From Gammaproteobacteria bacterium (lineage in GTDB: Bacteria; Pseudomonadota; Gammaproteobacteria; GCA-002705445; GCA-002716945): 33,320 nt of DNA. Position numbers and translations under genes: made by a program. The first letter of the stretch is position 1. Every line of letters begins with the position of its first letter. This document shows, piece by piece, positions 15,514-23,855 of the stretch. Below the pieces are notes generated by a model that was given only the letters and a program-made list of their open reading frames with translations, searched no databases and had not been told where the DNA came from. The stretch covers positions 1-33,320 of the forward strand of contig JAQWOB010000012.1 of NCBI GenBank assembly GCA_029246085.1. The letters are read 5' to 3'.

Positions 15514-15659
15514 TCTTTACTGTACTCCTATAAATTTAATTCTTTATACGTCACAATATCACTTTAAATATTGTTGATAGGGTTTTTTATCATATTTACA
15601 TGGATTCAACAATAAAAATCTGATAATTTGAGCTAAAAAGTGCTATTTAGGTAAATTTA
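15514..15659. promoter_or_regulatory. Divergent promoter region between rpsB and map
   Basis: This 146-bp spacer must hold the promoters of the rpsB operon (minus) and map-dapE (plus). The best minus-strand -10 I see is TATGAT (complement of 15589-15594), with only a weak TTTTAT 17 bp upstream. A plus-strand TTGTTG (15571-15576) with TATTTA 16 bp later is possible for map. AGGT about 8 nt before the map ATG and AGGAG before the rpsB GTG are the ribosome binding sites. Exact start sites are uncertain. Confidence 0.4.
15553..15574 (-). repeat. Inverted repeat in the rpsB leader
   Basis: ACAATAT (15553-15559) and ATATTGT (15568-15574) form a perfect 7-bp stem around an 8-nt loop, about 40 bp before the rpsB start codon, so it would sit in the 5' untranslated leader. 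rpsB leaders in gammaproteobacteria are S2 autoregulatory targets; whether this AT-rich stem is part of such an element is unproven. Confidence 0.35.
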
Positions 15660-16439
15660 ATGGTAGATATCAAATCAAAAGTGGATATTGAAAAAATGCG
15701 TGTAGCTGGAAAGCTGGCGTCTGAAGTTTTGGAAATGATAGGGCAATATGTAAAACCTGGGGTATCTACGGAAGAACTTGACCAGATATGTCATGATTAT
15801 ATAGTTAAAGAACAAAATGCTATTCCTGCTCCGTTGAACTACAAAGGTTTTCCTAAGTCAATATGCACATCTGTTAATCATCAAGTATGTCATGGGATAC
15901 CGTCTGATGACAAAATTTTAAAAGAGAGTGATATAATAAATATTGATGTAACCGTAATCAAAGAAGGGTTTCATGGAGATACCAGTAAAATGTATCATGT
16001 TGGAAAACCTAGTATACTAGCTGAAAGATTATGTAAAGTTACACAAGAATGTATGTATCAAGCTATTAGCATAGTAAAGCCAGGTCTCCATATTGGCAAC
16101 ATTGGTGCGGTGATACAAAAACATGCATATGATAATAATTTTTCAGTAGTGAAAGACTACTGTGGACATGGGATAGGAAAAAATTTTCATGAGTCACCTC
16201 AGATATTACATTATGGAATTAAAAATACTGGTATACGTTTAGAAGAAGGTATGACATTTACGATTGAACCCATGATAAACTCAGGTAAGTATAAAACAAA
16301 ACTCTTAAATGATGGATGGACCGTGGTAACTCAAGATCATTCATTATCAGCGCAATGGGAACATACTATATTGGTAACAAATAATGGTTATGAGATATTA
16401 ACCTTAAGAGATGAAGAAAATATTGAGAAAAAATTATGA
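15660..16439 (+). CDS. map: Methionine aminopeptidase, type I
   Basis: Map removes the initiator methionine from nascent proteins. The 259-residue pita-bread enzyme keeps all five metal ligands at nearly E. coli spacing: D96 and D107 (NIDVTVIKEGFHGDT), H170 (GHGIGKNFH), E203 (TIEPM) and E234 (QWEHT), with accessory H78 and H177. The ATG is preceded by AGGT at about 8 nt. It sits divergent from rpsB, as in many proteobacteria, and overlaps dapE by ATGA, an unrelated function that probably shares its promoter. Confidence 0.97.
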   Translation: MVDIKSKVDIEKMRVAGKLASEVLEMIGQYVKPGVSTEELDQICHDYIVKEQNAIPAPLNYKGFPKSICTSVNHQVCHGIPSDDKILKESDIINIDVTVIKEGFHGDTSKMYHVGKPSILAERLCKVTQECMYQAISIVKPGLHIGNIGAVIQKHAYDNNFSVVKDYCGHGIGKNFHESPQILHYGIKNTGIRLEEGMTFTIEPMINSGKYKTKLLNDGWTVVTQDHSLSAQWEHTILVTNNGYEILTLRDEENIEKKL

Positions 16440-17569
16440 ACAACGAAAACGTAGTTGGAATATTAAGTAAACTAATAAGCTGTAAATCGCTTACACCTGA
16501 AGATGATGGATGCCAAAAATATATAGCGGATTATCTGAAAAAATTAGGTTTTGAAATTGAAATTAAGAAAAATGATGATGTAGTTAATTTAATAGCAAGA
16601 TATGGAAAAGATAGTCCTGTTTTTGCATATGCTGGTCATACAGATGTTGTGCCAACTGGTGATTTAGATAAATGGAAATCTAATCCGTTTGAGCTTACAG
16701 AAATTAATTCAAAATTATATGGTCGTGGGACATCTGATATGAAAGGTAGCGTTGCGTGCATACTCATATCTATAAAAGATTTTATTAATTCTAATAAAGA
16801 TTTTAAAGGTAGCATTATGGTCATATTAACAAGCGATGAAGAAGGTCCAGCCCAAAATGGTATAAAAAAATTAGTGAATGATGGTGATTTAACAAAACAT
16901 AATATAGACATGTGTTTAATTGGAGAACCGTCTTCTAAGAAAATATTAGGTGATACTATTAAAAATGGAAGGAGGGGTTCTTTGTCAGGAAAAATTATAG
17001 TTCAAGGAATTCAAGGTCATGTTGCATACCCGCATAATGCAATGAATCCAATACATGCATTTTCATCTACACTTAGAGATTTAGTAAACAAAGAGTATGA
17101 TAAAGGTAATGAGTACTTTCCGCCCACATCATTCCAGATATCGAATCTAAATAGTGGTGTAGGAGCATCAAATATTATACCTGGACAATTAGATATGGAC
17201 TTTAATTTTCGTTACTCTACCGAGACAACATGTGAGAAATTAATGAAAAGTATAACCGAGATAATGGATGCGAGTAATCTGAAATATACTATTGATTGGC
17301 ATCATTCAGGAGATCCATATTTAACTGAAAAAAAAGAATTATTAAATTCATGTATAAAAGCAACAAAAGATACATTAAGTATTATGCCGAATATTTCAAC
17401 AGATGGCGGTACATCAGATGGGAGATTTATTGCCAAAATATGTGACCAAGTAGTTGAATTTGGTCTTATAAACGAATCTATTCATAAAATTAATGAATAT
17501 ACTACCGAAAATGACTTAAAGAATACAGCCAAGGTATACACTCAGATTTTAAAAAATATCTTTGGTTAA
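16436..17569 (+). CDS. dapE: Succinyl-diaminopimelate desuccinylase
   Basis: DapE hydrolyses N-succinyl-LL-diaminopimelate in the lysine/meso-DAP pathway that supplies peptidoglycan. The 377-residue di-zinc M20 peptidase matches the family length. Ligand and catalytic residues fall where the Haemophilus enzyme has them: H68 and D70 (AGHTDVVP), D101 (GRGTSDMKG), E135 and E136 (TSDEEGPA), E164 (GEPSS) and H350 (ESIHKINEY). The inserted dimerisation domain spans about 180-290. Its stop overlaps the stop of the convergent ABC ATPase gene in a shared TTAA. Confidence 0.96.
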   Translation: MNNENVVGILSKLISCKSLTPEDDGCQKYIADYLKKLGFEIEIKKNDDVVNLIARYGKDSPVFAYAGHTDVVPTGDLDKWKSNPFELTEINSKLYGRGTSDMKGSVACILISIKDFINSNKDFKGSIMVILTSDEEGPAQNGIKKLVNDGDLTKHNIDMCLIGEPSSKKILGDTIKNGRRGSLSGKIIVQGIQGHVAYPHNAMNPIHAFSSTLRDLVNKEYDKGNEYFPPTSFQISNLNSGVGASNIIPGQLDMDFNFRYSTETTCEKLMKSITEIMDASNLKYTIDWHHSGDPYLTEKKELLNSCIKATKDTLSIMPNISTDGGTSDGRFIAKICDQVVEFGLINESIHKINEYTTENDLKNTAKVYTQILKNIFG

Positions 17570-19149
17570 CTCAAGAAAGATGACTTTATGAGATTCTTTG
17601 TATAGTCACTTGTAGGATAATTCAATATATTTTCTGTAGAGTTTGTCTCTACTATCTCAGAATCTTTAATCACATATATTCTATGGGAAATAGATTTTAT
17701 AACCTTCAAATCATGACTAATAAAACAATAGCTTAAAGAATATTTCTCCTGTAACGAGACAATAAGTTCTAAAATATTTTTTTGAACAATAACATCTAAA
17801 GCACTTGTTGGCTCATCAAATATTATAAGCTTAGGTTTCATAGATAATGCTCTAGCTATTGCAATCCTCTGTCTTTGCCCGCCAGAAAACTGGTGAGGAT
17901 ATCTTAAGAGCATGTCATTACTTAGCCCAACTTCTGACAATAAAGAAGTGCATATATCAAATAACTCATTATATTTTATGTCTTTATTAAATGCCACAAG
18001 ACCCTCCGAGAGGATTTCCAAGATATTTAATCTTGGTGAAAGTGACGAGAAGGGGTCTTGGAAAACAATCTGAAAATTATTCCTATATTTCCTAATACCC
18101 TTGTTTGAAAGCATAGAGAGATCTTTATTATCAAAAATAATATTTCCATCATAATTAAGCAATTGCATTATTGCCATTGCAAGTGTAGTTTTTCCAGATC
18201 CTGATTCACCAACTATCCCTACTGTTTCTCCTATATTCACATGAATATTTACATTAGAAAGTGCTGTAAAATATTTTTTATTTTTTGTAAAAAAAGGATT
18301 ATTTAGTGGAAACCTACAGGATAAGTTTTTAGTTTCAAGTATTTTTTTATCACCAGAATTTTTGGTAATAATCTTATCTGGCTTGCTTAGTATTAATTTC
18401 TTTGTATATTCATGTTTAGGTTTTTCAAATACATTTCTAGTTAAACCATCTTCAACTATTACTCCATTATTAAGAATAATGATGTGATCAGAGTAGTTTT
18501 TAATAAGATCCAAATCATGTGAAACTAAAATCATTGACATACTATTCTCAATTTTAAAATTATTCAGTAAATCTAATATCTGTAATTGTAAAGTAACATC
18601 TAGTGCAGTTGTTGGTTCATCAGCAATAAGTATGTCAGGTTTACAGACAAGAGCTATCGCTATCATTACCCTTTGGCGTTGACCTCCTGATAACATATGC
18701 GGGTAACTTAATAGTGTCTTGTCAACATCCTCAAGACCTGTTTTAATAATTATTTCTTTTGATAAAGAATTAATATCTTTTTTTATTTTTGTCACATGTA
18801 ATTTGATTACTTCGTCTAATTGTTTTTTTATTGTTTGCACTGGATTTAGTGATAACATTGGCTCTTGGAAAACCATAGATATTTTTTTAGTTCTTATACT
18901 TCTTAGATACTCTTCAGGACATGCAAGTAAGTTTTGTTTACTATATATGACCTCTCCTGATATAACCTCAAAAATACTTGAATCTAAAAGCCCTGTGACT
19001 GATAAGCCAGTTAAAGTTTTACCAGACCCAGACTCGCCAACAATTCCCAAAGTCTCGCCTTTATTAAGCGTGAGACTTATGTTATTTAGCAATAAAGCAT
19101 TACTTTTTTTACTTTTTAGAGAAAGATTTTTAATTTCTAATATTTTCAT
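17566..19149 (-). CDS. yejF: Peptide ABC transporter, double ATPase (YejF type)
   Basis: A fused two-domain ATPase of 527 residues that powers the YejBE channel. First domain: Walker A GESGSGKT at 38-45, LSGGQ at 153-157, DEP at 177-179. Second domain: Walker A at 314-321, FSGGQ at 421-425, DEP at 445-447. The HEYTK and TSDYTK segments at the end of each half are typical of the oligopeptide/dipeptide (Opp/Dpp) ATPases. One polypeptide with both domains, last in an ABEF order, is the Yej arrangement. It overlaps yejE by ATGA. In E. coli YejABEF imports peptides including microcin C; the substrate here is unknown. Confidence 0.92.
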   Translation of the reverse strand: MKILEIKNLSLKSKKSNALLLNNISLTLNKGETLGIVGESGSGKTLTGLSVTGLLDSSIFEVISGEVIYSKQNLLACPEEYLRSIRTKKISMVFQEPMLSLNPVQTIKKQLDEVIKLHVTKIKKDINSLSKEIIIKTGLEDVDKTLLSYPHMLSGGQRQRVMIAIALVCKPDILIADEPTTALDVTLQLQILDLLNNFKIENSMSMILVSHDLDLIKNYSDHIIILNNGVIVEDGLTRNVFEKPKHEYTKKLILSKPDKIITKNSGDKKILETKNLSCRFPLNNPFFTKNKKYFTALSNVNIHVNIGETVGIVGESGSGKTTLAMAIMQLLNYDGNIIFDNKDLSMLSNKGIRKYRNNFQIVFQDPFSSLSPRLNILEILSEGLVAFNKDIKYNELFDICTSLLSEVGLSNDMLLRYPHQFSGGQRQRIAIARALSMKPKLIIFDEPTSALDVIVQKNILELIVSLQEKYSLSYCFISHDLKVIKSISHRIYVIKDSEIVETNSTENILNYPTSDYTKNLIKSSFLS

Positions 19150-20159
19150 TCTGATCTTGAATCAAGTGACTCTCTTATTCCCTCTCCTATAAATATTAAT
19201 GAAAGTAAAGTTCCGGTAAGTACTAAAAAAGTTGATATAGATAGCCACCATGCTTCTATATTTTCTTTTCCTTGGGCCAATAATTCTCCTAGACTTGGTG
19301 TATCTGGGGGTACACCTAAGCCTAAAAAATCTAAACTTGTTAATACTAATATTGCTCCACTAATTCTGAAAGGAAGAAATGTTATAACAGATACCATGCT
19401 ATTAGGTAAAATATGTTTTAAAATAATTTTAGTATCTGAAAGACCCAGTGTTCTTGCTGCTATTACATACTCCATATTTCTTCCTTTTAAAAATTCAGCT
19501 CTTACATAGTCTGATAACCCCATCCATCCAAATAATGACAAAAGAACTATCAATAAGAGTACGCTCGGTTCAAATAATGATGAAAATATTATTAATAAAT
19601 ATAACTCTGGCATTGATCCCCATATTTCTATAAATCTCTGTAAATATAGATCAACCTTGCCTGCATAATAACCCTGTAATGCTCCAAAAAATAAACCTAT
19701 TAGTATACCTATTGCGGTCAAGGCAAATGCAAATAAAACAGATAACCTGAAGCCATATAATAGTCTAGCCAATACATCTCTTCCTCGATCATCTGTTCCT
19801 AAATAATTATATTGGGATGGGGGTGCTGGATTAGGAGTTGATTTGTTTAAGTTAATACTGTCATATGAATGAGGGTTAAGTGGAAATATTGCCCAGTTAT
19901 TTTTCATTGCGATTTTTTGAGTCATGAAGTTATCCTTATAGTCAGCTTCAGTATCAAAATATCCATCAAAATGTTTATCACTATATGTCATTATTATTGG
20001 AAAATATAATTTACTATCAATGCTCATAATAATTGGCTTATCATTACTTAATACTTCCGCAAATAAACTTAAAATAAAAATAAACCCAAAGACAAGTAAA
20101 CTATATTTATTTCTTTTGTTCTTTAAAAACTTTACCCAATAAACATTATATTTATTCAT
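19146..20159 (-). CDS. yejE: Peptide ABC transporter permease (YejE type)
   Basis: An inner-membrane permease of 337 residues. An N-terminal membrane anchor (about 15-35) is followed by a periplasmic stretch of some 85 residues and NYLGTDDRGRDVLARLLYGFRLS, usual in DppC/OppC/YejE proteins (here about 118-140), then five membrane segments. The cytoplasmic EAA-type coupling loop is AARTLGLSDTKIILKHILPN. It starts 5 bp after the yejB stop and partners YejB in the pore. Confidence 0.91.
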   Translation of the reverse strand: MNKYNVYWVKFLKNKRNKYSLLVFGFIFILSLFAEVLSNDKPIIMSIDSKLYFPIIMTYSDKHFDGYFDTEADYKDNFMTQKIAMKNNWAIFPLNPHSYDSINLNKSTPNPAPPSQYNYLGTDDRGRDVLARLLYGFRLSVLFAFALTAIGILIGLFFGALQGYYAGKVDLYLQRFIEIWGSMPELYLLIIFSSLFEPSVLLLIVLLSLFGWMGLSDYVRAEFLKGRNMEYVIAARTLGLSDTKIILKHILPNSMVSVITFLPFRISGAILVLTSLDFLGLGVPPDTPSLGELLAQGKENIEAWWLSISTFLVLTGTLLSLIFIGEGIRESLDSRSE

Positions 20160-20164
20160 ACTCT

Positions 20165-21229
20165 TTAATTATTTCTCCCGTCTTCAACCGAATCAAATTT
20201 AATTCTTGGATCAACAAATAAATAACTAATATCCGTTAATAGCTTCGCTAATAAACCAAGAAGAGTAAATAAAAACAAAGTCCCCAAAACCACAGGATAG
20301 TCTCTATGAAGTATCGACTCATAAGATAACAAGCCTATGCCATCTAGTGAAAATATAGTTTCTATTAGTATGCTACCGGTAAAAAATGCAGAAATAAATT
20401 GTGCTGGGAAACCAGTTAATATTGGAATTAAAGCATTCTTGAAAACATGTTTATATAGTATTTCATTATCACTGAGTCCTTTGGCCTTTGCTGTTAAAAC
20501 ATACTGCTTTTTTATTTCTTCTATAAAACTATTTTTAGTCAACATCGTCATTACAGCAAAACTACCTATGACGGAAGATATTATAGGTAGTGTCATATGC
20601 CAGAGGTAGTCTAGAACTTTTGCACCAATCGTAAGTTCATCCCAATTATCTGATACTATGCCTCTTGTAGGAAACACATCATAGAAGCTACCTCCTCCAA
20701 GCAATACAATTAAGCTGATTCCTAGGACAAATCCTGGTACTGAATACCCGATAAGTATTAGAGTACTACTAGTTAAGTCAAAATTAGAGCCATGAGATAC
20801 TGCTTTTTTAATACCCAAAGGTATACAAATTGAATAAATTATCAAAAAAGTCCATAGTCCCAAGCTAATTGAAACAGGTAATTTTGAAATTATCAGCTCA
20901 GATACGGATTGATGATGAAAATAGCTATCACCTAAATCAAACGAAAGATAATTTATCACTAGATCTGCAAACCTTTCTAAAAATGGTTTATCAAAACCAT
21001 AAAATTCCTTAAGGCTTTCTATGTGTTCTTCGCTAAGCCCGCTTGAGCCACGATATAAATTAGCTGATCCAGAGGAAGCTTCTCCAGATACATTAAGACT
21101 TGTGAGTTGATTAGCCAGTTGTTCAACTGGTCCGCCAGGGACAAATTGTGTAACTACGAATGTTAAAAAGAGTATACCTAACAAAGTTGGTATCATTAAC
21201 AGCAATCTTTTTATAATATAATAATACAT
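20165..21229 (-). CDS. yejB: Peptide ABC transporter permease (YejB type)
   Basis: A 354-residue permease of the DppB/OppB class. It begins with YYIIKRLLLMIPTLLGILFL, the usual first membrane helix, then the FVPGGPVEQ motif. About 95 periplasmic residues follow, including a Gly/Ser-rich insert (LNVSGEASSGSANLYRGSSG) that is characteristic of YejB rather than DppB. The EAA coupling loop is TAKAKGLSDNEILYKHVFKN. The start codon is fused to the yejA stop as TAATG. Confidence 0.91.
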   Translation of the reverse strand: MYYYIIKRLLLMIPTLLGILFLTFVVTQFVPGGPVEQLANQLTSLNVSGEASSGSANLYRGSSGLSEEHIESLKEFYGFDKPFLERFADLVINYLSFDLGDSYFHHQSVSELIISKLPVSISLGLWTFLIIYSICIPLGIKKAVSHGSNFDLTSSTLILIGYSVPGFVLGISLIVLLGGGSFYDVFPTRGIVSDNWDELTIGAKVLDYLWHMTLPIISSVIGSFAVMTMLTKNSFIEEIKKQYVLTAKAKGLSDNEILYKHVFKNALIPILTGFPAQFISAFFTGSILIETIFSLDGIGLLSYESILHRDYPVVLGTLFLFTLLGLLAKLLTDISYLFVDPRIKFDSVEDGRNN

Positions 21230-23019
21230 TATTTCATAGACCAGGTTTTTAGAATATAATTTGTGGCTTCATAATATTTAGGAAGATTCACAGGTTGATT
21301 AAATTTATCAAAAAAAGCAATACGATGGGTATTAATATACCAATTAGGTAGCATATAAAATTGATTCCAAAGCAATCTATCTAACAGGTTTGATGCAATA
21401 ATCATCTCCTCCCTATTGGAACTATATATAATTTTTTCCAGAAGAGTGTCAATATCGGGGTCATTAACCCCCCCTACATTATAGGCTCCTTTGCTGTTAG
21501 CGCTGCTAGAATGGAACATAGATATTAGCTCATTTCCTGGCGATTGAGATTGAGGATAGCTCATTACCATCATATCAAAGTCAAAAGAATCCACACGTCT
21601 TTGATACAAGGAAAGATCAATGGTTCTATAATTTAGCTTTATACCTAGTTTTTTTAAATTTTTAGCAAAAGGAGCAAGAATGCGCTCAAAGCCTTTTTGA
21701 GCAAGTAAAAAATCAAACTCTACTTTTGTATTTGTATCATCATATAATATTTCATCTTTGACTATCCAACCTAATTCATCAAATATTTTTTTTGCATTTA
21801 AAAGATTTGTCCTATTATTTTTTGATGACTTATTAATAAAATCATTATCTTTTTCTATAACTCTCGATAAAGGTATAGATAGTTTTTTAGCTAAACTTAT
21901 TTCCTTAATTGTTGGCTTTATTTTTCCAGAAAGCTCACTATTACTGAAATAACTTTCGCATCTCTTGTATTGGTTATAAAAAAGATTTTTATTGGACCAA
22001 TTAAAATCAAAAGCAAGAGTGATTGCCTTCCTGACTTTTTTATTCTGAAATACTTTTCTTCTAGTGTTGAAAATGAATCCTTGAATCCCAGCATTATTCA
22101 TATGCTGAAGTTCTATTTTTATAATTGTATTATTATCAAAGTTTGGACCATTGTAGTCCCTAGCCCATCTCTTTGAGTGATTTTCATAAATAAAATCATA
22201 TTCCCCAGCTTTGAAAGCCTCTAAGGCAACAGTCATATCTTTGTAATATTTAAAAATAATTTTTTCAAAATTAAACATTCCTCTTCTTGTAGGTTCATTT
22301 TGAGCCCAGTAATTTGGATTTTTTTTATATTCTATAAATCTCCCTGTTTCATATTTACTGACAATATATGGCCCACTAGCAACTGGTTCATCTAAAATTG
22401 ATTCACTAAAATTTTTTCCATTAAACCATTTTTTAGAAAAAACAGGAATGTCCCCAATGATCATATGAAGTTCTGGATTTTTTTGATTAAATATAAATTT
22501 TATTGATTTTTTATCTAAAATAATTACCTCTCTAATGTCTGACCAATAAATTTTATACTGAGGATGCGCATCTTTACCCGTTAAAGTTTGATATGAAAAT
22601 TTCACATCACTTGCTGTAATTTTATCGCCATTTGAAAAATAAGCATTATCTTTAATATAATAAACAACAGATAGCTTGTCGTCTGACAAAATATAATTAG
22701 AAGCTATATGTCCATAGCTAGAAGATGGCTCATCGAGACTTCTTTCCATTAACGTTTCAAATACTAAATTAGTTAGACCTGTCGGCGCCAAAGATTTTAA
22801 TAGAAAGGGGTTAAGAGACTCAAAGGTTCCAAATGCTGATAGCTTAATCACTCCACCCTGCTTAGACTCTGGGTTTACATAGTCAAAACTAGTGAAGCTA
22901 TCACTATATTTAGGCTTATAACCAACACCAATAGAATAATCAGCCATTGCGACCATACTGAAAAGTAAGGTACAAATGATAATTGGTGTCTTAATTAGCT
23001 TTTTATAGTAAATATTCAT
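21229..23019 (-). CDS. yejA: Periplasmic peptide-binding protein (YejA type)
   Basis: The 596-residue extracytoplasmic solute-binding protein (family 5) has a signal peptide ending at VAMA|DYS near residue 26, then FDYVNPESKQGGVIKLSAFG and FESLNPFLLKS, distinctive of YejA proteins, and the family-5 core SFSNGDKITASDVKFS-like segment (here YFSNGDKITASDVKFSYQTL). No lipobox is present, so it should be soluble in the periplasm. It is the first gene of the minus-strand transporter operon, 65 bp divergent from fabI. In Pseudomonas a similar transporter set also follows fabI, which supports an old linkage. Confidence 0.91.
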   Translation of the reverse strand: MNIYYKKLIKTPIIICTLLFSMVAMADYSIGVGYKPKYSDSFTSFDYVNPESKQGGVIKLSAFGTFESLNPFLLKSLAPTGLTNLVFETLMERSLDEPSSSYGHIASNYILSDDKLSVVYYIKDNAYFSNGDKITASDVKFSYQTLTGKDAHPQYKIYWSDIREVIILDKKSIKFIFNQKNPELHMIIGDIPVFSKKWFNGKNFSESILDEPVASGPYIVSKYETGRFIEYKKNPNYWAQNEPTRRGMFNFEKIIFKYYKDMTVALEAFKAGEYDFIYENHSKRWARDYNGPNFDNNTIIKIELQHMNNAGIQGFIFNTRRKVFQNKKVRKAITLAFDFNWSNKNLFYNQYKRCESYFSNSELSGKIKPTIKEISLAKKLSIPLSRVIEKDNDFINKSSKNNRTNLLNAKKIFDELGWIVKDEILYDDTNTKVEFDFLLAQKGFERILAPFAKNLKKLGIKLNYRTIDLSLYQRRVDSFDFDMMVMSYPQSQSPGNELISMFHSSSANSKGAYNVGGVNDPDIDTLLEKIIYSSNREEMIIASNLLDRLLWNQFYMLPNWYINTHRIAFFDKFNQPVNLPKYYEATNYILKTWSMK

Positions 23020-23084
23020 GAAAGTTTTAGATTAATACATTATTATAATATTCTATATAACCATTAAAACAAAATGATAAGAAC
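23020..23084. promoter_or_regulatory. Divergent yejA/fabI promoter region
   Basis: The 65-bp spacer contains a palindrome TATTATAATA (23041-23050) that reads as a -10 box on both strands, with only weak -35 matches. TATATA at 23054-23059, with TTAATA 16 bp before it, is an alternative -10 for fabI. Both genes must be expressed from here, but I cannot fix the start sites. Confidence 0.35.
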
Positions 23085-23855
23085 ATGAATCTAAGAAACA
23101 AAAAAGTATTGATTATAGGCGTAGCTAGCAAAAGATCAATAGCAGCTAGTATTGCTCAAGTATTTAGCCAAAATGGCGCTGAAATTGCATTGACATATCA
23201 AAATGAAAAACTTAAATCTCGTGTTGAGGGGATAGCTGATGAGTTAGAAGGGGAAATATTGATTTACCCCTGTGATCTTGCAAAAGACAAAGATATCGTA
23301 GACCTGAAAGAATTTATTAAAGATAAGTGGTCTAATGTTGATATTATTATTCATTCTGCTGCATTTGCTCCAAGAGAGTTATTGAATGGTGATTTTGTGG
23401 ACAATATAACTAGAGAAGGGTTTCAAATTGCACATGATATTAGTTCCTATACATTCGTAGCTCTAGCTAAAGAATTTAGTGAGATTATTAATCCAAATGG
23501 CTCTATGCTCACGCTTAGTTACCTAGGCTCAGAAAGAGTGATTAAGAATTATAATGTTATGGGACTAGCAAAAGCAAGTTTAGAAGCAAACGTGAGATAT
23601 ATGTCGCATTCTCTTGGTCATAAGAATATCAGAGTTAATGGAATATCAGCTGGACCGATCAAAACATTAGCCGCGGCAGGAATATCAGGCTTTAATGAGA
23701 TTCTTAAACACGTTGAAGATAAATCAGCACTAAAAAGAAATGTAACAACTGTTGAAGTAGCCAATACTGCGTTATTTTTAGCGAGTGAGTTATCCTCTGG
23801 CATAACAGGACAAATTGTTTATGTTGACTGTGGTTTCAATATAAGCGGAGTCTAG
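23085..23855 (+). CDS. fabI: Enoyl-ACP reductase (NADH), FabI
   Basis: FabI performs the last reduction of each fatty acid elongation cycle. The 256-residue short-chain dehydrogenase has the atypical FabI nucleotide motif IGVASKRSIA, TYQNEKLKSRV, HSAAFAP, and catalytic Tyr156 and Lys163 in YNVMGLAKASLEANVRY at the E. coli numbering. SAGPIKTLAAAGI and GQIVYVDCGFNI close the fold. Residue 93 is Ala where E. coli has Gly, the site of triclosan-resistance changes; Ala occurs in other FabI proteins, so this alone says little. Its stop overlaps the ppiD stop in CTAG. Confidence 0.97.
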   Translation: MNLRNKKVLIIGVASKRSIAASIAQVFSQNGAEIALTYQNEKLKSRVEGIADELEGEILIYPCDLAKDKDIVDLKEFIKDKWSNVDIIIHSAAFAPRELLNGDFVDNITREGFQIAHDISSYTFVALAKEFSEIINPNGSMLTLSYLGSERVIKNYNVMGLAKASLEANVRYMSHSLGHKNIRVNGISAGPIKTLAAAGISGFNEILKHVEDKSALKRNVTTVEVANTALFLASELSSGITGQIVYVDCGFNISGV

